64,000 nt of DNA from Moritella sp. 5 (GCF_018219455.1 NZ_CP056122.1:4868001-4932000); one strand, 5' to 3'. Positions 44,478 to 58,780 are shown, counted from the first letter of the stretch. The notes: a model not told the origin generated them from the letters alone. Made by a program: numbers and translations.

Positions 44478-45980
44478 GTGAGTAAAAAAAGTTCGTCAAA
44501 TTTATATGCCGTTATTGATCTCGGTTCAAACAGCTTTCATATGCTGGTCGTTCGCGAAGTTAACAATAGTCTACAAACTGTTGCTAAAGTTAAACGAAAA
44601 GTAAGACTTGCAGCTGGTCTTGATGCAGAAAGTAACCTCAACCAAGCAGCACTTCTGCGCGGTTGGGATTGTTTAAGTTTGTTTGCTGAACAGCTACAAG
44701 ACATTCCAGCCGAGAATATTCGGATTGTTGGTACAGCGACATTACGTTTAGCAAAAAATGTAGCTGTATTTCTTGCTACAGCAGAAAAAATATTGGCACA
44801 TCCGGTAAACATTATTTCCGGTGAACAAGAAGCGGCACTTATCTACAAAGGCGTTGCCTATACCAGCAGTGGTCAAGGCAATCGTTTAGTGGTCGATATC
44901 GGTGGCGCAAGTACTGAACTCATTATTGGTGAACAAGCACAAGCAAAGCTACTTTATAGCTTTAAGATGGGTTGTGTTACTTGGTTAAATAACTATTTTT
45001 CTGATGGTAAACTCAATCAGCACAACTTTACGCAAGCAATTGATGCAGCAAAAGCGGTTTTGAACCCTCAGCTAGAAAAGTATTTAACCATTGGGTGGAA
45101 TACGTGTATAGGTGCTTCAGGTACAATCCAAGCGTTACAAGAAATTATGGTCGCGCAAGGTGAGAACGAACAGATAACACTAGCGAAATTACATAGTATT
45201 CAGCAGCAAGCGATTGCCTGCGGTGATATTGAAAACCTTAATATCAATGGCTTAACAACAGATAGAAAACCAGTATTCACAAGCGGCTTAGCTATTCTTA
45301 CCGCGCTATTTGAAAGTCTAGAAATCAATAATATGTTTTTAGCTGGCGGCGCGTTAAGAGAAGCAGTTATTTACGAAATGACCGGACTGCGTGCAAGTCA
45401 CAATGTACGTCAACAAACAGTAAATAGCTTGATGGTAAAACATCAACTGGATTTGGGGCAAGCTGAACGGGTTAAAAGTACAGCATTAAAAGCATTTGAC
45501 CAACTAAAAGTGACAATTTCAGAAGACGATACCCAAGCAGGACCTTTACTTGCTTATGTCAGTTCTTTACATGAGATTGGCTTATCGATTGATTATAAGA
45601 AAGCACCACAACACGCGGCCTATATTATCGATAACACAGATATGCTTGGTTTTACTAAAGCCCAGAAGCAATTACTTTCGGCGTTATTGATTAACCAACG
45701 TGATGAATTAAATTTATCTTTGTTAGCACAACAATCAGCAATCAGTTACGCAAGTGCGTTGCTACTTTGTCGTATTTTAAGAGTGTCATACACGCTAGCC
45801 TTACGACGTACTGATGGTACAATCCCAGAGTTTTCACTCACTCTCGTTGAAGAAAATACATTAACGATTACCTTGCCAGCACAATGGTTAACGCAGCATC
45901 CATTACGCGCAGCCGCATTAGCATCTGAGTTAGAATTACAAGCTAAGCATAATTTAGTGTTAGAAGTTCAAGAAAAGTAA
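44478..45980 (+). CDS. gppA: Ppx/GppA family phosphatase (guanosine pentaphosphatase)
   Basis: A 500-residue exopolyphosphatase/pppGpp phosphatase. The ASKHA phosphate-binding blocks YAVIDLGSNSFHMLV and LVVDIGGASTELIIG (about 140-155) are clear. GppA turns pppGpp into ppGpp and can degrade polyphosphate. The frame opens with TTG at 44454, but the product aligns with E. coli GppA from near SSSNLYAV, so GTG at 44478 is chosen; the start is uncertain. It pairs with rhlB as in E. coli. Confidence 0.9.
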   Translation: MSKKSSSNLYAVIDLGSNSFHMLVVREVNNSLQTVAKVKRKVRLAAGLDAESNLNQAALLRGWDCLSLFAEQLQDIPAENIRIVGTATLRLAKNVAVFLATAEKILAHPVNIISGEQEAALIYKGVAYTSSGQGNRLVVDIGGASTELIIGEQAQAKLLYSFKMGCVTWLNNYFSDGKLNQHNFTQAIDAAKAVLNPQLEKYLTIGWNTCIGASGTIQALQEIMVAQGENEQITLAKLHSIQQQAIACGDIENLNINGLTTDRKPVFTSGLAILTALFESLEINNMFLAGGALREAVIYEMTGLRASHNVRQQTVNSLMVKHQLDLGQAERVKSTALKAFDQLKVTISEDDTQAGPLLAYVSSLHEIGLSIDYKKAPQHAAYIIDNTDMLGFTKAQKQLLSALLINQRDELNLSLLAQQSAISYASALLLCRILRVSYTLALRRTDGTIPEFSLTLVEENTLTITLPAQWLTQHPLRAAALASELELQAKHNLVLEVQEK

Positions 45981-45996
45981 TAGATATTTAGAAAGT

Positions 45997-46025
45997 AAAA
46001 AACCGAGTATAAGACTCGGTTTTTT
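45997..46025. terminator. bidirectional terminator between gppA and hemB
   Basis: The stem AAAAACCGAGT/ACTCGGTTTTT with a five-base loop and flanking A/T runs lies between convergent genes. Confidence 0.9.
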
Positions 46026-46040
46026 ATTGCCGTAAAATAA

Positions 46041-47123
<1,083 letters not shown>

Positions 47124-47128
47124 TCATC

Positions 47129-47719
47129 TTACCGTGTGAGTAAATGAATATCAGCACCTTGAACTGAAATAGCATCAACAATTACATTAATTGACGAATT
47201 AATAGCAGCCTTTTGATCTATCACAGGTAGCGCATACACATAAGTTGCGGTTGATAGTAAGAAACTCTCACATGTCGTTAATAGGTACGGTATCGGTAAG
47301 TCTTTAATCATACCGTTACGAATACCCGTATTAAGTAATTGAGTAAAGAAGCCTAATACCTCTTCCCAAATAACCAATTGGATCTTTTTATCAAAATATA
47401 AAGAATGACTACACAGTAGGATAAACGCCATTTTTTGTGGATGATTAACCAACCAGTGAACGCCGTTAACCCAGATATCAGTTAATCGAGATTCAGCATT
47501 ATGATCATTCGGCTGCAATAAAGCCTGAGCAAATTCTTTTTTAACCTCAAGATACAAGGCTTCGATTAATGCTTCTTTCGTGGCAAAGTGATGAAACAAG
47601 GTACCCGTTGCAACTTTTGCTTCACGTGCAATCGCCGCCGTCGTCGTACCATGAAAACCATTGACCGTGAACAACGCTAACGCGGCATCCAAGATCAGTG
47701 TTTTTTTAGATTTAGTCAT
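47129..47719 (-). CDS. TetR-family transcriptional regulator
   Basis: A 196-residue repressor with the TetR helix-turn-helix at residues 8-52 (LDAALALFTVNGFHGTTTAAIAREAKVATGTLFHHFATKEALIEALY). The C-terminal ligand domain is unlike those of known members. It lies one base downstream of the aldehyde dehydrogenase gene on the same strand. Tandem dyads upstream of that gene are the likely operators, so it probably represses its own operon, with an aldehyde or related compound as inducer. The ligand is inference. Confidence 0.88.
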   Translation of the reverse strand: MTKSKKTLILDAALALFTVNGFHGTTTAAIAREAKVATGTLFHHFATKEALIEALYLEVKKEFAQALLQPNDHNAESRLTDIWVNGVHWLVNHPQKMAFILLCSHSLYFDKKIQLVIWEEVLGFFTQLLNTGIRNGMIKDLPIPYLLTTCESFLLSTATYVYALPVIDQKAAINSSINVIVDAISVQGADIHLLTR

Positions 47720-47720
47720 A

Positions 47721-49169
47721 TTATCTCAAGAAAAATTTCAAAATGATTTTTTGTATCAAACTCCCATACGGTGCATAAATAAAGCGCGTAGAATGGAATT
47801 TACCTTGTTTCAATATTGTTTTTGATTTTGAAAAAGTACGGAACCCTTCGATACCATGGTACTGTCCCATACCTGATGGGCCAACACCACCAAATGGGGC
47901 ATCGTCAGCAGCAAAGTGCATGATTGTATCATTGATCGCGACACCACCGGAAATCGTCTCACGTATAATTTTTTTCTGAGTATCACTATCAAAACTCATG
48001 ATATATAACGCTAATGGGTGTGGACGCGCTTTAATATATCGGATCGCATCATCAATCGAATCATAAGGTAAAATAGGTAACAATGGACCAAATATTTCAT
48101 CCTGCATTAGCTGCATATCGTCACTCACATCTAACAATAAATGCGGTAACATACGGTGTCTTTGATCATCAAGACTGCAACCATCTTGCATTGTTTCAAC
48201 CTTAGCCCCCTTTTGCTGTGCATCTTCTAGCCATGATTTAAGACGAGCATACTGTCGAGCATCAACAATATTAGTATAATCATCATTTTGCATTGCAGTA
48301 GGGTAACGACGATTAAACTCATTACGATATTCTTTAACAAACTCCATAATTTTTGCACGCGGGCAAAGAATATAATCAGGTGCAATGCAGATCTGGCCAG
48401 CATTCAGGCTTTTTCCTAACAAAATACGATTAACCGCCATTTTAATATCAATATCAGGGGCAACCACCACAGGTGATTTACCACCAAGTTCAAGCGTCAC
48501 TGGCGTTAGGTTATCCGCAGCAGCACGCATTATATGCTTACCTACAACAGTCGAACCTGTAAATAATAAGTGATCAAAAGGCAGCTTAGTGAACGCTGCA
48601 GACAAGGCCATTTCACCTTCAACAATACAAACATCTTTACTATCAAATACCGAAGTAATGATCTGCTTTAGTACTTGATTAGTTTTCGGAGTGAATTCCG
48701 ACATTTTAAGCATCGCACGATTACCAGCTGCAATACTGGTAATCAGAGGCATAACGGCAAGATTAATCGGGAAGTTCCAAGGTACGACAATACCAACGAC
48801 ACCAACAGGTTGATAATGGACCGTCACACTTGCTGGAGCTAACAACAAACCAGGGCTACGTCGCGTCGGCTTCATCCACTTAGCTAAACGCGCCAAAGTA
48901 TAATTAAATTGTGCCGTCGTAGGTAAAATATCAGCATACAAAGTATCGTGACGAGAACGGTGACCATAATCTTCTGAAACAGCCGTCACTAATGCTTCTT
49001 TGTTTGCCAAGAAAGCGGCTTTAAATAATATTAAGCGTTTCTTACGCTCAGCCATATCCCATTCAGGTTGGGTTAAATAAGCTTCTTTTTGCGTTGCAAA
49101 GATCTGTTCCATTTCTACAATATCATCGATACTATCGCTATCATTCGTTCTGATTGTCGCTACACTCAT
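47721..49169 (-). CDS. aldehyde dehydrogenase, coniferyl-aldehyde-dehydrogenase-like
   Basis: A 482-residue NAD(P)-dependent aldehyde dehydrogenase. VVPWNFPINL holds the catalytic Asn, LLFTGSTVVGKHI is the cofactor loop, LELGGKSPVV holds the general-base Glu, and NAGQICIAPDY holds the nucleophilic Cys. A C-terminal membrane-binding tail (YGSLIQKIILKFFLR) suggests long-chain substrates. The second ATG (49169) is chosen because the first abuts the GAGG site. It is cotranscribed with a tetR gene. Confidence 0.88.
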   Translation of the reverse strand: MSVATIRTNDSDSIDDIVEMEQIFATQKEAYLTQPEWDMAERKKRLILFKAAFLANKEALVTAVSEDYGHRSRHDTLYADILPTTAQFNYTLARLAKWMKPTRRSPGLLLAPASVTVHYQPVGVVGIVVPWNFPINLAVMPLITSIAAGNRAMLKMSEFTPKTNQVLKQIITSVFDSKDVCIVEGEMALSAAFTKLPFDHLLFTGSTVVGKHIMRAAADNLTPVTLELGGKSPVVVAPDIDIKMAVNRILLGKSLNAGQICIAPDYILCPRAKIMEFVKEYRNEFNRRYPTAMQNDDYTNIVDARQYARLKSWLEDAQQKGAKVETMQDGCSLDDQRHRMLPHLLLDVSDDMQLMQDEIFGPLLPILPYDSIDDAIRYIKARPHPLALYIMSFDSDTQKKIIRETISGGVAINDTIMHFAADDAPFGGVGPSGMGQYHGIEGFRTFSKSKTILKQGKFHSTRFIYAPYGSLIQKIILKFFLR

Positions 49170-49191
49170 AATTTTCATGCCTCAATATAAA

Positions 49192-49236
49192 AACCGACTA
49201 GTTAGTCAATCAAAATAGACTGATTAGTCGGTTTTG
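49192..49236. promoter_or_regulatory. tandem TetR-type operators that also form the tatD terminator
   Basis: Two near-identical dyads, GACTAGTTAGTC (49196-49207) and GACTGATTAGTC (49218-49229), start 22 bp apart, two helical turns, just before the aldehyde dehydrogenase start. The whole stretch is also a large inverted repeat AAACCGACTA/TAGTCGGTTT followed on the minus strand by TTTTTATATT, which would end tatD transcription. Confidence 0.6.
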
Positions 49237-49287
49237 TCTAGTCTTCGATACAGGAAGTATTAACTAAGCAATATAAAGTGATAGTGG

Positions 49288-50091
49288 TCACAGCTTAGGT
49301 AACCTAAAGAACTGTTCAGTCACCTGTAAACTGCGACGCAATAATAGCTCAACATCCTCATTACGCGCGGTAGCAATCGTTTGTGCAACATGCGGTAAAT
49401 AGCAAGGTTCATTACGACGTGATTTAGGCTTTGGTTTTAGATTTCGCGGTAATAAATACGGCGCATCCGTTTCTAACATTAACCGATCAGCTGGGATATC
49501 TCGCACCAACTGGTATAATTCCGACCCACGACGTTCATCACAGATCCAGCCAGTAACACCAATATGTAAATCTAATTCTAGGCACGCAGCCAAATCACTC
49601 GCAGAACCAGTAAAACAGTGCAGTACAGCTGCGGGTAACGCTGAACGATAGTCTTTCAAGATTGCGATAAAACGTTCGTTAGCATCGCGTTCATGCATGA
49701 AAACTGGCATATTCAATTCGGCAGCAAGCTCTAACTGCTTTGCAAACGTGGCTTCTTGCATCGGGCGAGGAGAAAAATCACGGTTGAAGTCCAAACCACA
49801 TTCACCAATAGCGACGACACTGTCATATTGAGCAAGGGCTTTAATTTGCTGCCAGCTATCATCTGTAGCATGTCGAGCATCGTGCGGGTGAATGCCTGCT
49901 GTTGAATAAAGTTGCAGTGGGTAATCTTGAGTAAGTTGATAAGCTAGCTGGCTTTCGGCGATATCCGTGCCAGTTACAATTAAACGACGCACCCCTTGGG
50001 CAGAGGCGCGTTCAATAACATCAGGTAAATCTTTGTGAAAAGCAGCGTTTGTTAAATTAACGCCTATATCAATCAGTTCCTGCTTCTTCAT
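49288..50091 (-). CDS. tatD: TatD family metal-dependent DNase
   Basis: A 267-residue TIM-barrel hydrolase: IDIGVNL (the HxH motif is replaced as in E. coli TatD), [36 protein letters not shown] and [10 protein letters not shown]. TatD acts as a Mg-dependent 3'-5' DNase and is not needed for Tat export in E. coli. Its start lies 23 bases inside tatC. Confidence 0.93.
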   Translation of the reverse strand: MKKQELIDIGVNLTNAAFHKDLPDVIERASAQGVRRLIVTGTDIAESQLAYQLTQDYPLQLYSTAGIHPHDARHATDDSWQQIKALAQYDSVVAIGECGLDFNRDFSPRPMQEATFAKQLELAAELNMPVFMHERDANERFIAILKDYRSALPAAVLHCFTGSASDLAACLELDLHIGVTGWICDERRGSELYQLVRDIPADRLMLETDAPYLLPRNLKPKPKSRRNEPCYLPHVAQTIATARNEDVELLLRRSLQVTEQFFRLPKL

Positions 50092-50824
50092 CTTTTGTCT
50101 CGTCCTGTTTAACGTAAAAACGAGAAAATAATAAACCTAACTCAAACAATAGCAACATAGGTATCGCTAATAATGTTTGTGAAATAATATCTGGCGGTGT
50201 TAATAACATCCCCATGATAAATGCAGCAACGACAATATAAGGTCGTTTTTGACGTAAATTTTCAGGCGTGGTTGCGCCAGTCCAACATAATACTAATGTG
50301 GCAATGGGGATCTCAAATGCGAGACCAAACGCAAAAAATATCTTCAACACAAAATCAAGATAGCTACTAATATCAGGCGCAAATGTTACCCCTTCCGGCG
50401 AAGCCGCCGCAAAGAACTCGAATGCTAAAGGAAACACAACGAAATAAGAAAAAGCAATACCAAGATAAAAGAGTAAAGCACTACTTATTACCAATGGCGC
50501 GATCAACTTCTTCTCGTGCTTATATAAACCTGGCGCGATAAAAGCCCAAACTTGATACAAAACCCAAGGGATAGCAATAAATGAAGAAGCAACCAGTGTT
50601 AACTTTATTGGAGTAAAAAATGGTGTTGCGACATCTGTTGCAATCATACTTGTACCAGCGGGTAATTGCGCAATCAGTGGCGCTGATATCAACTGATAAA
50701 TATCATTAGCAAAATACACTAATGAAATAAAAACTAAGATAATTGCGGCACTCGCACGCAATAACCTATCTCTCAGTTCGATTAAATGGGCAATCAAAGG
50801 CTGAGTATTTGGATCTGCTGCCAT
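50069..50824 (-). CDS. tatC: Tat translocase subunit TatC
   Basis: A 251-residue protein with six membrane helices, the receptor for twin-arginine signal peptides. It shows [12 protein letters not shown] at the N-terminus, [19 protein letters not shown], and the [16 protein letters not shown] block. A charged C-terminal tail is typical. It abuts tatB. Confidence 0.96.
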   Translation of the reverse strand: MAADPNTQPLIAHLIELRDRLLRASAAIILVFISLVYFANDIYQLISAPLIAQLPAGTSMIATDVATPFFTPIKLTLVASSFIAIPWVLYQVWAFIAPGLYKHEKKLIAPLVISSALLFYLGIAFSYFVVFPLAFEFFAAASPEGVTFAPDISSYLDFVLKIFFAFGLAFEIPIATLVLCWTGATTPENLRQKRPYIVVAAFIMGMLLTPPDIISQTLLAIPMLLLFELGLLFSRFYVKQDETKDEEAGTD

Positions 50825-51202
50825 TTATTTTTTATCCTGTTCAATTACCTGCTCTGCTACTTTAGGTGCTTGGTCAACACTCGGCGTAGATGTTGACGTC
50901 GGTTTATCATCCGCATAAGGACGCGTAACCGACGCTGCAGCATCACGTAAAGAGTCGATAGAGCTTTGCAAATCAGGACTGATATTATTCATCCCTTGCT
51001 GCTCCGCTTTTTTCAAATTGTCATGCATTTCTTGAATTTTCAATTCATGTGACAATTCCTCTTTTACAGAATTGGCGGCACCCTTGATGGTTTTCACCCA
51101 AGAGCTCACAGTTCTGATAGCGACAGGTAAACGCTCTGGCCCTAATACTAATAGGCCCAGCACTGAAATAACCACAATTTCCCAAAATCCGATATCAAAC
51201 AT
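50825..51202 (-). CDS. tatB: Tat translocase subunit TatB
   Basis: A 125-residue protein with an N-terminal membrane helix ([26 protein letters not shown]), the conserved Glu in helix 1, an amphipathic helix with the [11 protein letters not shown] motif, and a long charged tail. It forms the receptor complex with TatC. Three bases separate it from tatA. Confidence 0.95.
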   Translation of the reverse strand: MFDIGFWEIVVISVLGLLVLGPERLPVAIRTVSSWVKTIKGAANSVKEELSHELKIQEMHDNLKKAEQQGMNNISPDLQSSIDSLRDAAASVTRPYADDKPTSTSTPSVDQAPKVAEQVIEQDKK

Positions 51203-51205
51203 AAA

Positions 51206-51442
51206 TTATGCCTGTTCTTTATCTTTTTTTGTTTCTTTGGTTACGTCTGTTTTTGCTGCAGTAGTTTCTTCTAATACTTTATTGTCTTCTTTCGTATCTT
51301 TAGGCTCGTCACTCATGGCTTTTTTGAAGCCTTTAACTGCCGCACCTAGATCACCACCAACATTACGTAACTTCTTCGTACCAAACAATAAAAGAATAAT
51401 TACAGCAATGATAATTAACTGAGTAACACTAATTCCGCCCAT
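51206..51442 (-). CDS. tatA: Tat translocase subunit TatA
   Basis: A 78-residue pore-forming subunit: N-terminal helix ([18 protein letters not shown]), [24 protein letters not shown] amphipathic helix, and an acidic/basic tail. It follows ubiB by about 130 bases and may have its own promoter. Confidence 0.96.
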   Translation of the reverse strand: MGGISVTQLIIIAVIILLLFGTKKLRNVGGDLGAAVKGFKKAMSDEPKDTKEDNKVLEETTAAKTDVTKETKKDKEQA

Positions 51443-51573
51443 GATAAAACCTTATTTTATATAATTGAATACGTCATTATTAACGTCGATCAGTATACAG
51501 TATATAAGCTACACATTTACTACACTCTGATCTACGATAAATTTTTTTCGCTTAACTCACTTTGTTGGACCAA

Positions 51574-53214
51574 CTACTTAAGCTTAAACCAGCCGACTAT
51601 TAATAGTCCAGAGCCGATACTGGCTAACGTAGTGGCTAGCGAAGTGGTATCAGGATTGTACACGATCGCCGCACAAATCATAAGTACACCACCACAGCTC
51701 AATAAATAACGACCTTTGTTTGCATACGCTTGCTGCTGAGTAAACCGCTCTGCTTGGGTAAACAATGTATCTAATTTAGCTTGCTGCTTAGTCGCTTTCG
51801 TGAGTGTATCAAACACCAGTTCAGGCAGTTCTGGTAACTTTTCAGCCCAAAACGGCGCACGTTGTTTTACTGCAGAAAAGACCGCTTGTGGCCCCATCTG
51901 TTCTTTGACCCAATTTTCAAGAAATGGCTTAGCCGTATCCCATAAGTCTAGCTGAGGATAGAGCTGACGACCTAATCCCTCAATGTACAATAATGTCTTT
52001 TGCAATAATACTAATTGCGGTTGTACTGTCATATCAAACTTACGTGCAGTGGCAAATAGATTAACCAGTACATGACCAAAAGAAATTTCAGCTAATGGTT
52101 TTTCAAAAATAGGATCACACACCGTACGGATCGCAAATTCAAAATCATTAACATCAACATAGGATGGCACCCAACCAGAATCAACGTGTAACTCTGCGAC
52201 TTTACGATAATCACGATGGAAAAAGGCTAACAGATTCTCCGCTAAGTAACGCTTGTCGTCACGATTTAAGGTACCAACAATCCCACAATCAATACCAATC
52301 CAGCGAGGATCTTCAGGCGTTTCATAAGAAACAAACACATTACCAGGATGCATATCAGCATGGAAAAAACTATCGCGAAAAACTTGGGTAAAGAAGGTTT
52401 CAACACCTCGCTCAGCCAAAAGTTTCATATTGGTGCCCTGTGCCTCTAACGCAGCAATATCGGATACAGGAATACCGTAAATACGCTCCATTACAATCAT
52501 ATTTTTATGACTGTAATCTGGGTATATCTCTGGTACATACAACTCTTTAGAATCAAGAAAATTACGACGTAATTGGATTGCATTCGCCGCTTCACGCTCT
52601 AAATTCAATTCATCAAGAATCGTTTTTTCATAATCAAGAACCACTTCGAGTGGTCTTAAACGTCTGGCCTCGGGGACTAACTTCAGTAATACTTTCGACA
52701 GGCGTTTCATCAACTGAGTATCGGCACGAATAATCGGTTCGATATTAGGTCGAATAATTTTAATAACAACTTCTTCGCCGTTGCTCTTTAACTTAGCTGT
52801 ATGCACTTGTGCAATAGATGCAGACGCTAAAGGCATCGGATCAAAGTCATCAAATACGTCATCAATAGGCTGACCAAGCGCAGATTCGATCTGCTGCATT
52901 GCTAATTGACTATCAAATGGTGGCACCTGATCTTGCAACATAGCCAATTGCTCAGCAAACTCTTGTGGTAATAAATCACGACGCGTTGATAACATCTGAC
53001 CAAATTTGATAAAAACAGGGCCAAGTTGCTGTAATGCTAATTTGATACGTTCTGCAGGTGACTTTTCTGCATGTTTATTTTTGATCCAAAAAATAGATTT
53101 TCTGAATAATCGTGCTGATAACGGCTGCAATTGTGCAGGTAACAATTCATCAATGCCATATTCCAAAACAACTTTTTGGATATGATAAAAACGCTTTAGC
53201 TCAACCAATGTCAT
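51574..53214 (-). CDS. ubiB: ubiquinone biosynthesis ATPase UbiB
   Basis: A 546-residue ADCK/UbiB-family atypical kinase. The KxGQ motif is [16 protein letters not shown]; the A-rich loop is [13 protein letters not shown]; the catalytic block is [11 protein letters not shown] and the metal block GIDCGIVG. Two C-terminal membrane helices anchor it ([17 protein letters not shown] and [17 protein letters not shown]). The start directly follows the ubiJ stop. Confidence 0.95.
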   Translation of the reverse strand: MTLVELKRFYHIQKVVLEYGIDELLPAQLQPLSARLFRKSIFWIKNKHAEKSPAERIKLALQQLGPVFIKFGQMLSTRRDLLPQEFAEQLAMLQDQVPPFDSQLAMQQIESALGQPIDDVFDDFDPMPLASASIAQVHTAKLKSNGEEVVIKIIRPNIEPIIRADTQLMKRLSKVLLKLVPEARRLRPLEVVLDYEKTILDELNLEREAANAIQLRRNFLDSKELYVPEIYPDYSHKNMIVMERIYGIPVSDIAALEAQGTNMKLLAERGVETFFTQVFRDSFFHADMHPGNVFVSYETPEDPRWIGIDCGIVGTLNRDDKRYLAENLLAFFHRDYRKVAELHVDSGWVPSYVDVNDFEFAIRTVCDPIFEKPLAEISFGHVLVNLFATARKFDMTVQPQLVLLQKTLLYIEGLGRQLYPQLDLWDTAKPFLENWVKEQMGPQAVFSAVKQRAPFWAEKLPELPELVFDTLTKATKQQAKLDTLFTQAERFTQQQAYANKGRYLLSCGGVLMICAAIVYNPDTTSLATTLASIGSGLLIVGWFKLK

Positions 53215-53826
53215 TTATACATCTTCCTTACGTGACAATAATGCCAAACGCATTTCAATCTGCTTACATTGCTGTTCTAACTCATTTACTTCATCACAAA
53301 AATTAACAATTTCTAAAGCGCCTGGAGCTAAACGTATTTCTTCAATTAAATATTCAGCTACATTATTCCGTGCGATCATCATGTTGTTTTGCAGCCAAGC
53401 TTGGCTCGATTTTGCACCTTGTAGTAGCTTATGTGCAGCAACATCTCCTGTGTAACGAGATAAATGCTCTTCCCAATCAATATCTAATTCTTTTAAGATA
53501 ATGCTAAACTTGCTTGCTACCATAGGATCACCGCTCATATCTAATTCACCCTCTTTAATCAGAGCAGTGAATTGTGAACTATCTTGTAATCGAGAAAGAC
53601 TCGATAACTTTATATCCATACAGCAGTCTGCATTTCCATCATACTTGGCTAACACATCAACCTGAGATGAAAAAATAAAATAAAGTGGCTTTGGTAGTTC
53701 TGCAATATTTACCTGTAGCACTTTACCTTTTAGCGACGCGATCTTATCTACTGCATTTGTATCTGCTTTTAATAATTGATTCAATAATGTTTCAATTCCC
53801 GCAGTAACTAGCATTTCGATTGGCAT
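53215..53826 (-). CDS. ubiJ: ubiquinone biosynthesis accessory factor UbiJ
   Basis: A 203-residue SCP2-domain protein. The domain (residues about 15-115) has the hydrophobic core VLQVNIAELPKPLYFIFSSQVDVLAKYDG, and a C-terminal coiled coil (VNELEQQCKQIEMRLALL) follows. UbiJ binds lipid intermediates and helps the Ubi complex. It lies between ubiE and ubiB, as in E. coli. Confidence 0.9.
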   Translation of the reverse strand: MPIEMLVTAGIETLLNQLLKADTNAVDKIASLKGKVLQVNIAELPKPLYFIFSSQVDVLAKYDGNADCCMDIKLSSLSRLQDSSQFTALIKEGELDMSGDPMVASKFSIILKELDIDWEEHLSRYTGDVAAHKLLQGAKSSQAWLQNNMMIARNNVAEYLIEEIRLAPGALEIVNFCDEVNELEQQCKQIEMRLALLSRKEDV

Positions 53827-53835
53827 GAGTATTCC

Positions 53836-54591
53836 TTAGAATTTGTAACCGCGATGCAGAGCAACAATACCACCAGTCAAGTTGTGATATTCAACGCTTT
53901 CAAAACCAGCAGTTTCCATCATACCTTTTAATGTTTCTTGATTTGGATGCATACGAATTGATTCTGCTAGATATTGGTAACTATCGCCATCATCAGCAAT
54001 TAATTCACCCATCTTAGGTAAAATATTAAATGAATAGAAATCATAAATTTTATTTAATGCTTCAGAATCTGGTTTTGAGAATTCAAGAACTAATAAACGA
54101 CCACCTGGTTTTAATACACGAAACATCGATGCTAGCGCTTTATCTTTATCAGTCACGTTACGTAAACCAAATGCTATCGTGATCAGGTCGAAATGATTAT
54201 CAGGAAAAGGCAGTTCTTCAGCATTTGCTTGCACGTAAGTCACGTTACCAACAATACCACGGTCACGTAATTTAGCACGACCAACTTTTAGCATTGAATC
54301 ATTAATATCAGCAAGCGTTACTGCGCCAGTGTCTCCAACAATACGCGAAAACTTAGCAGTTAAATCACCTGTACCACCGGCAAGATCTAAAACTTTATGG
54401 CCAGGTCTTACACCACTGCAATCAATCGTAAAACGTTTCCACAGACGATGAATCCCCATAGACATGAGGTCATTCATTACATCATATTTAGCCGCTACTG
54501 AATGAAACACACTCGCAACCATATCGACCTTTTGGTCTGACTCTACAGTTTTATAGCCAAAATGAGTGGTGTTATTTGATTTATCTGTCAT
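53836..54591 (-). CDS. ubiE: ubiquinone/menaquinone C-methyltransferase
   Basis: A 251-residue SAM-dependent methyltransferase. The start [34 protein letters not shown], the SAM motif [15 protein letters not shown] and [13 protein letters not shown] are typical. It acts in both ubiquinone and menaquinone synthesis and is the first gene of the ubiEJB-tat operon. Confidence 0.96.
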   Translation of the reverse strand: MTDKSNNTTHFGYKTVESDQKVDMVASVFHSVAAKYDVMNDLMSMGIHRLWKRFTIDCSGVRPGHKVLDLAGGTGDLTAKFSRIVGDTGAVTLADINDSMLKVGRAKLRDRGIVGNVTYVQANAEELPFPDNHFDLITIAFGLRNVTDKDKALASMFRVLKPGGRLLVLEFSKPDSEALNKIYDFYSFNILPKMGELIADDGDSYQYLAESIRMHPNQETLKGMMETAGFESVEYHNLTGGIVALHRGYKF

Positions 54592-54730
54592 CGAGCTGTC
54601 CTTAATATCAGTTTAAGCGGATAGTTTACTGCAACTCAGAGACAACTGAAACGAAACAAAGCATTTAATCTATAAAAGGTAAAAAAATACCACATAGGAT
54701 AAGTTATCATAAGAAAATCCAGAACTCAGT
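54592..54730. other. intergenic region upstream of ubiE
   Basis: This stretch should hold the ubiE promoter. No strong -35/-10 pair or other signal was seen. Confidence 0.4.
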
Positions 54731-54734
54731 GTAA

Positions 54735-54815
54735 TAGATCGCTTATCTTTTTATCAAGAGTCTAACGACAATCTGCTCGGTACTTTATCTCTGAATTTCA
54801 GGGTTTCATTGTTTG
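54735..54815 (-). pseudogene. remnant of tRNA-Asp repeat unit (tail part)
   Basis: This 80-base stretch shares CGCTTATCTTTTTAT.AAGAGTCTAA, AATCTGCTCG.TACTT and CTGAATTTCAGG with the end of the decayed unit at 55011-55211, so it is a further shrunken copy. Confidence 0.5.
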
Positions 54816-54919
54816 TTAGCGGTGTGGACGGGACTCGAAGTCTTTGGCAGCGTGACAGGCCACTTGTTTGGGTAGACAGTCTAACCAACTGAATACGATT
54901 CATCGTAACGAAGCCTCCG
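54816..54919 (-). pseudogene. decayed tRNA-Asp copy
   Basis: The string GTGTGGACGGGACTCGAA, the GCGTGACAGGCC anticodon region and CTAACCAACTGAA match the intact tRNA-Asp gene at 55212, but the parts between are scrambled and lengthened, and the acceptor stem no longer pairs. Confidence 0.7.
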
Positions 54920-54954
54920 AACAATCTGTATTTTTGTATCCTGAATTTCAGGCA

Positions 54955-55005
54955 CAAAAAAAGCCTCTATTTCTAACAAAAAGTTTTCGATTCAGGCTTT
55001 CGTTG
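54955..55005 (-). terminator. degraded copy of the rrn terminator
   Basis: AAAGCCT and AGGCTTT arms and flanks match the intact terminator at 55169-55200, but the stem is broken by an insertion-like loop. Confidence 0.5.
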
Positions 55006-55010
55006 TTTGT

Positions 55011-55132
55011 TGGCAAAGAGAAAGCGGACGGTTTTCTATAAACCACAACCCGCACTCCGGCGTGATAGGCCGCTTATCTTTTTATAAAGAGTCTAATCAA
55101 CTGAATACGACTCATACGAACGAGCGCTCCGC
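55011..55132 (-). pseudogene. second decayed tRNA-Asp copy
   Basis: The parts CCGGCGTGATAGGCCG, GTCTAATCAACTGAA and GCTCCGCACAATCTG match the intact gene and its flank, with a lengthened, altered D-arm side and altered T-arm. It cannot fold as a tRNA. Confidence 0.7.
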
Positions 55133-55168
55133 ACAATCTGCTCGATACTTATCACTGAATTTCAGGCA

Positions 55169-55200
55169 CAAAAAAAGCCTGAATCTTTCGATTCAGGCTT
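55169..55200 (-). terminator. terminator of the rRNA operon
   Basis: On the minus strand, stem AAGCCTGAATC/GATTCAGGCTT with loop GAAA is followed by seven T residues, 12 bases past tRNA-Asp. Confidence 0.9.
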
Positions 55201-55211
55201 TCGTTGTTTGT

Positions 55212-55288
55212 TGGCGGAGTGGACGGGACTCGAACCCGCGACCCCCGGCGTGACAGGCCGGTATTCTAACCAACTGAACTACCACTCC
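55212..55288 (-). tRNA. tRNA-Asp(GTC)
   Basis: A 77-nt cloverleaf with acceptor GGAGTGG/CCACTCC, anticodon GTC in CCTGTCACG, T-loop TTCGAGT and encoded CCA. It is the last gene of the rRNA operon. Confidence 0.97.
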
Positions 55289-55348
55289 GCACAATCTGTG
55301 CTAATGTTTCCATCAGTCTTAATTTATAGTCTCTCGACGTTGTTTGGC

Positions 55349-55466
55349 GCTTGGCGATGCCCTACTCTCACATGGGGAAGCCCCACACTACCATCGGCGT
55401 TATTACGTTTCACTACTGAGTTCGGAATGGGATCAGGTGGTACCGCAACACTATGGTCACCAAGCA
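55349..55466 (-). rRNA. rrf: 5S ribosomal RNA
   Basis: About 118 bases. The ends TGCTTGGTGACC and GCATCGCCAAGC pair, and the inner CCTGATCCCATTCCGAACTC block is the 5S signature. It lies between 23S and tRNA-Asp; ends are approximate. Confidence 0.95.
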
Positions 55467-55591
55467 AATTTGGTTTGCTTTCAAGTTGTATCTTTAAAAT
55501 CTGAAAAGCTATAAATAAAGAAGTCTTTAAAACATAAAGTGTTCTGTCTATTCTTAAGTCGATATTTCAATTAATCATACTTTAATTTGTA

Positions 55592-58484
<2,893 letters not shown>

Positions 58485-58704
58485 ATACAATCTAAAGTCG
58501 ACCGTACAATTGAAATAACTAGGTATTATCTAGTTTTTTTCGCCTCAAGAATACTCAAGAACACTATATTGTTATTACCGAAGTAATAACGTGTTTTAAG
58601 AACTTCTTTATTTATTCAGCTTTCCAAATTTTTAAAGAGCAATTTGCTAAAAAGCAAAGATAAGCATTAAGCTTGCTTAGCTTTGTATTTTAACAACTAT
58701 GATG
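58485..58704 (-). other. spacer between tRNA-Ala and 23S, with boxA
   Basis: A GCTCTTTAAAAA boxA-like element near 58633-58645 precedes the 23S gene on the minus strand, as in other rRNA operons; the rest is processing stem sequence. No gene seen. Confidence 0.6.
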
Positions 58705-58780
58705 TGGTGGAGCTATGCGGGATCGAACCGCAGACCTCCTGCGTGCAAGGCAGGCGCTCTCCCAGCTGAGCTATAGCCCC
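58705..58780 (-). tRNA. tRNA-Ala(TGC)
   Basis: A 76-nt cloverleaf with anticodon TGC in CCTTGCACG and encoded CCA, in the 16S-23S spacer. Confidence 0.97.
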
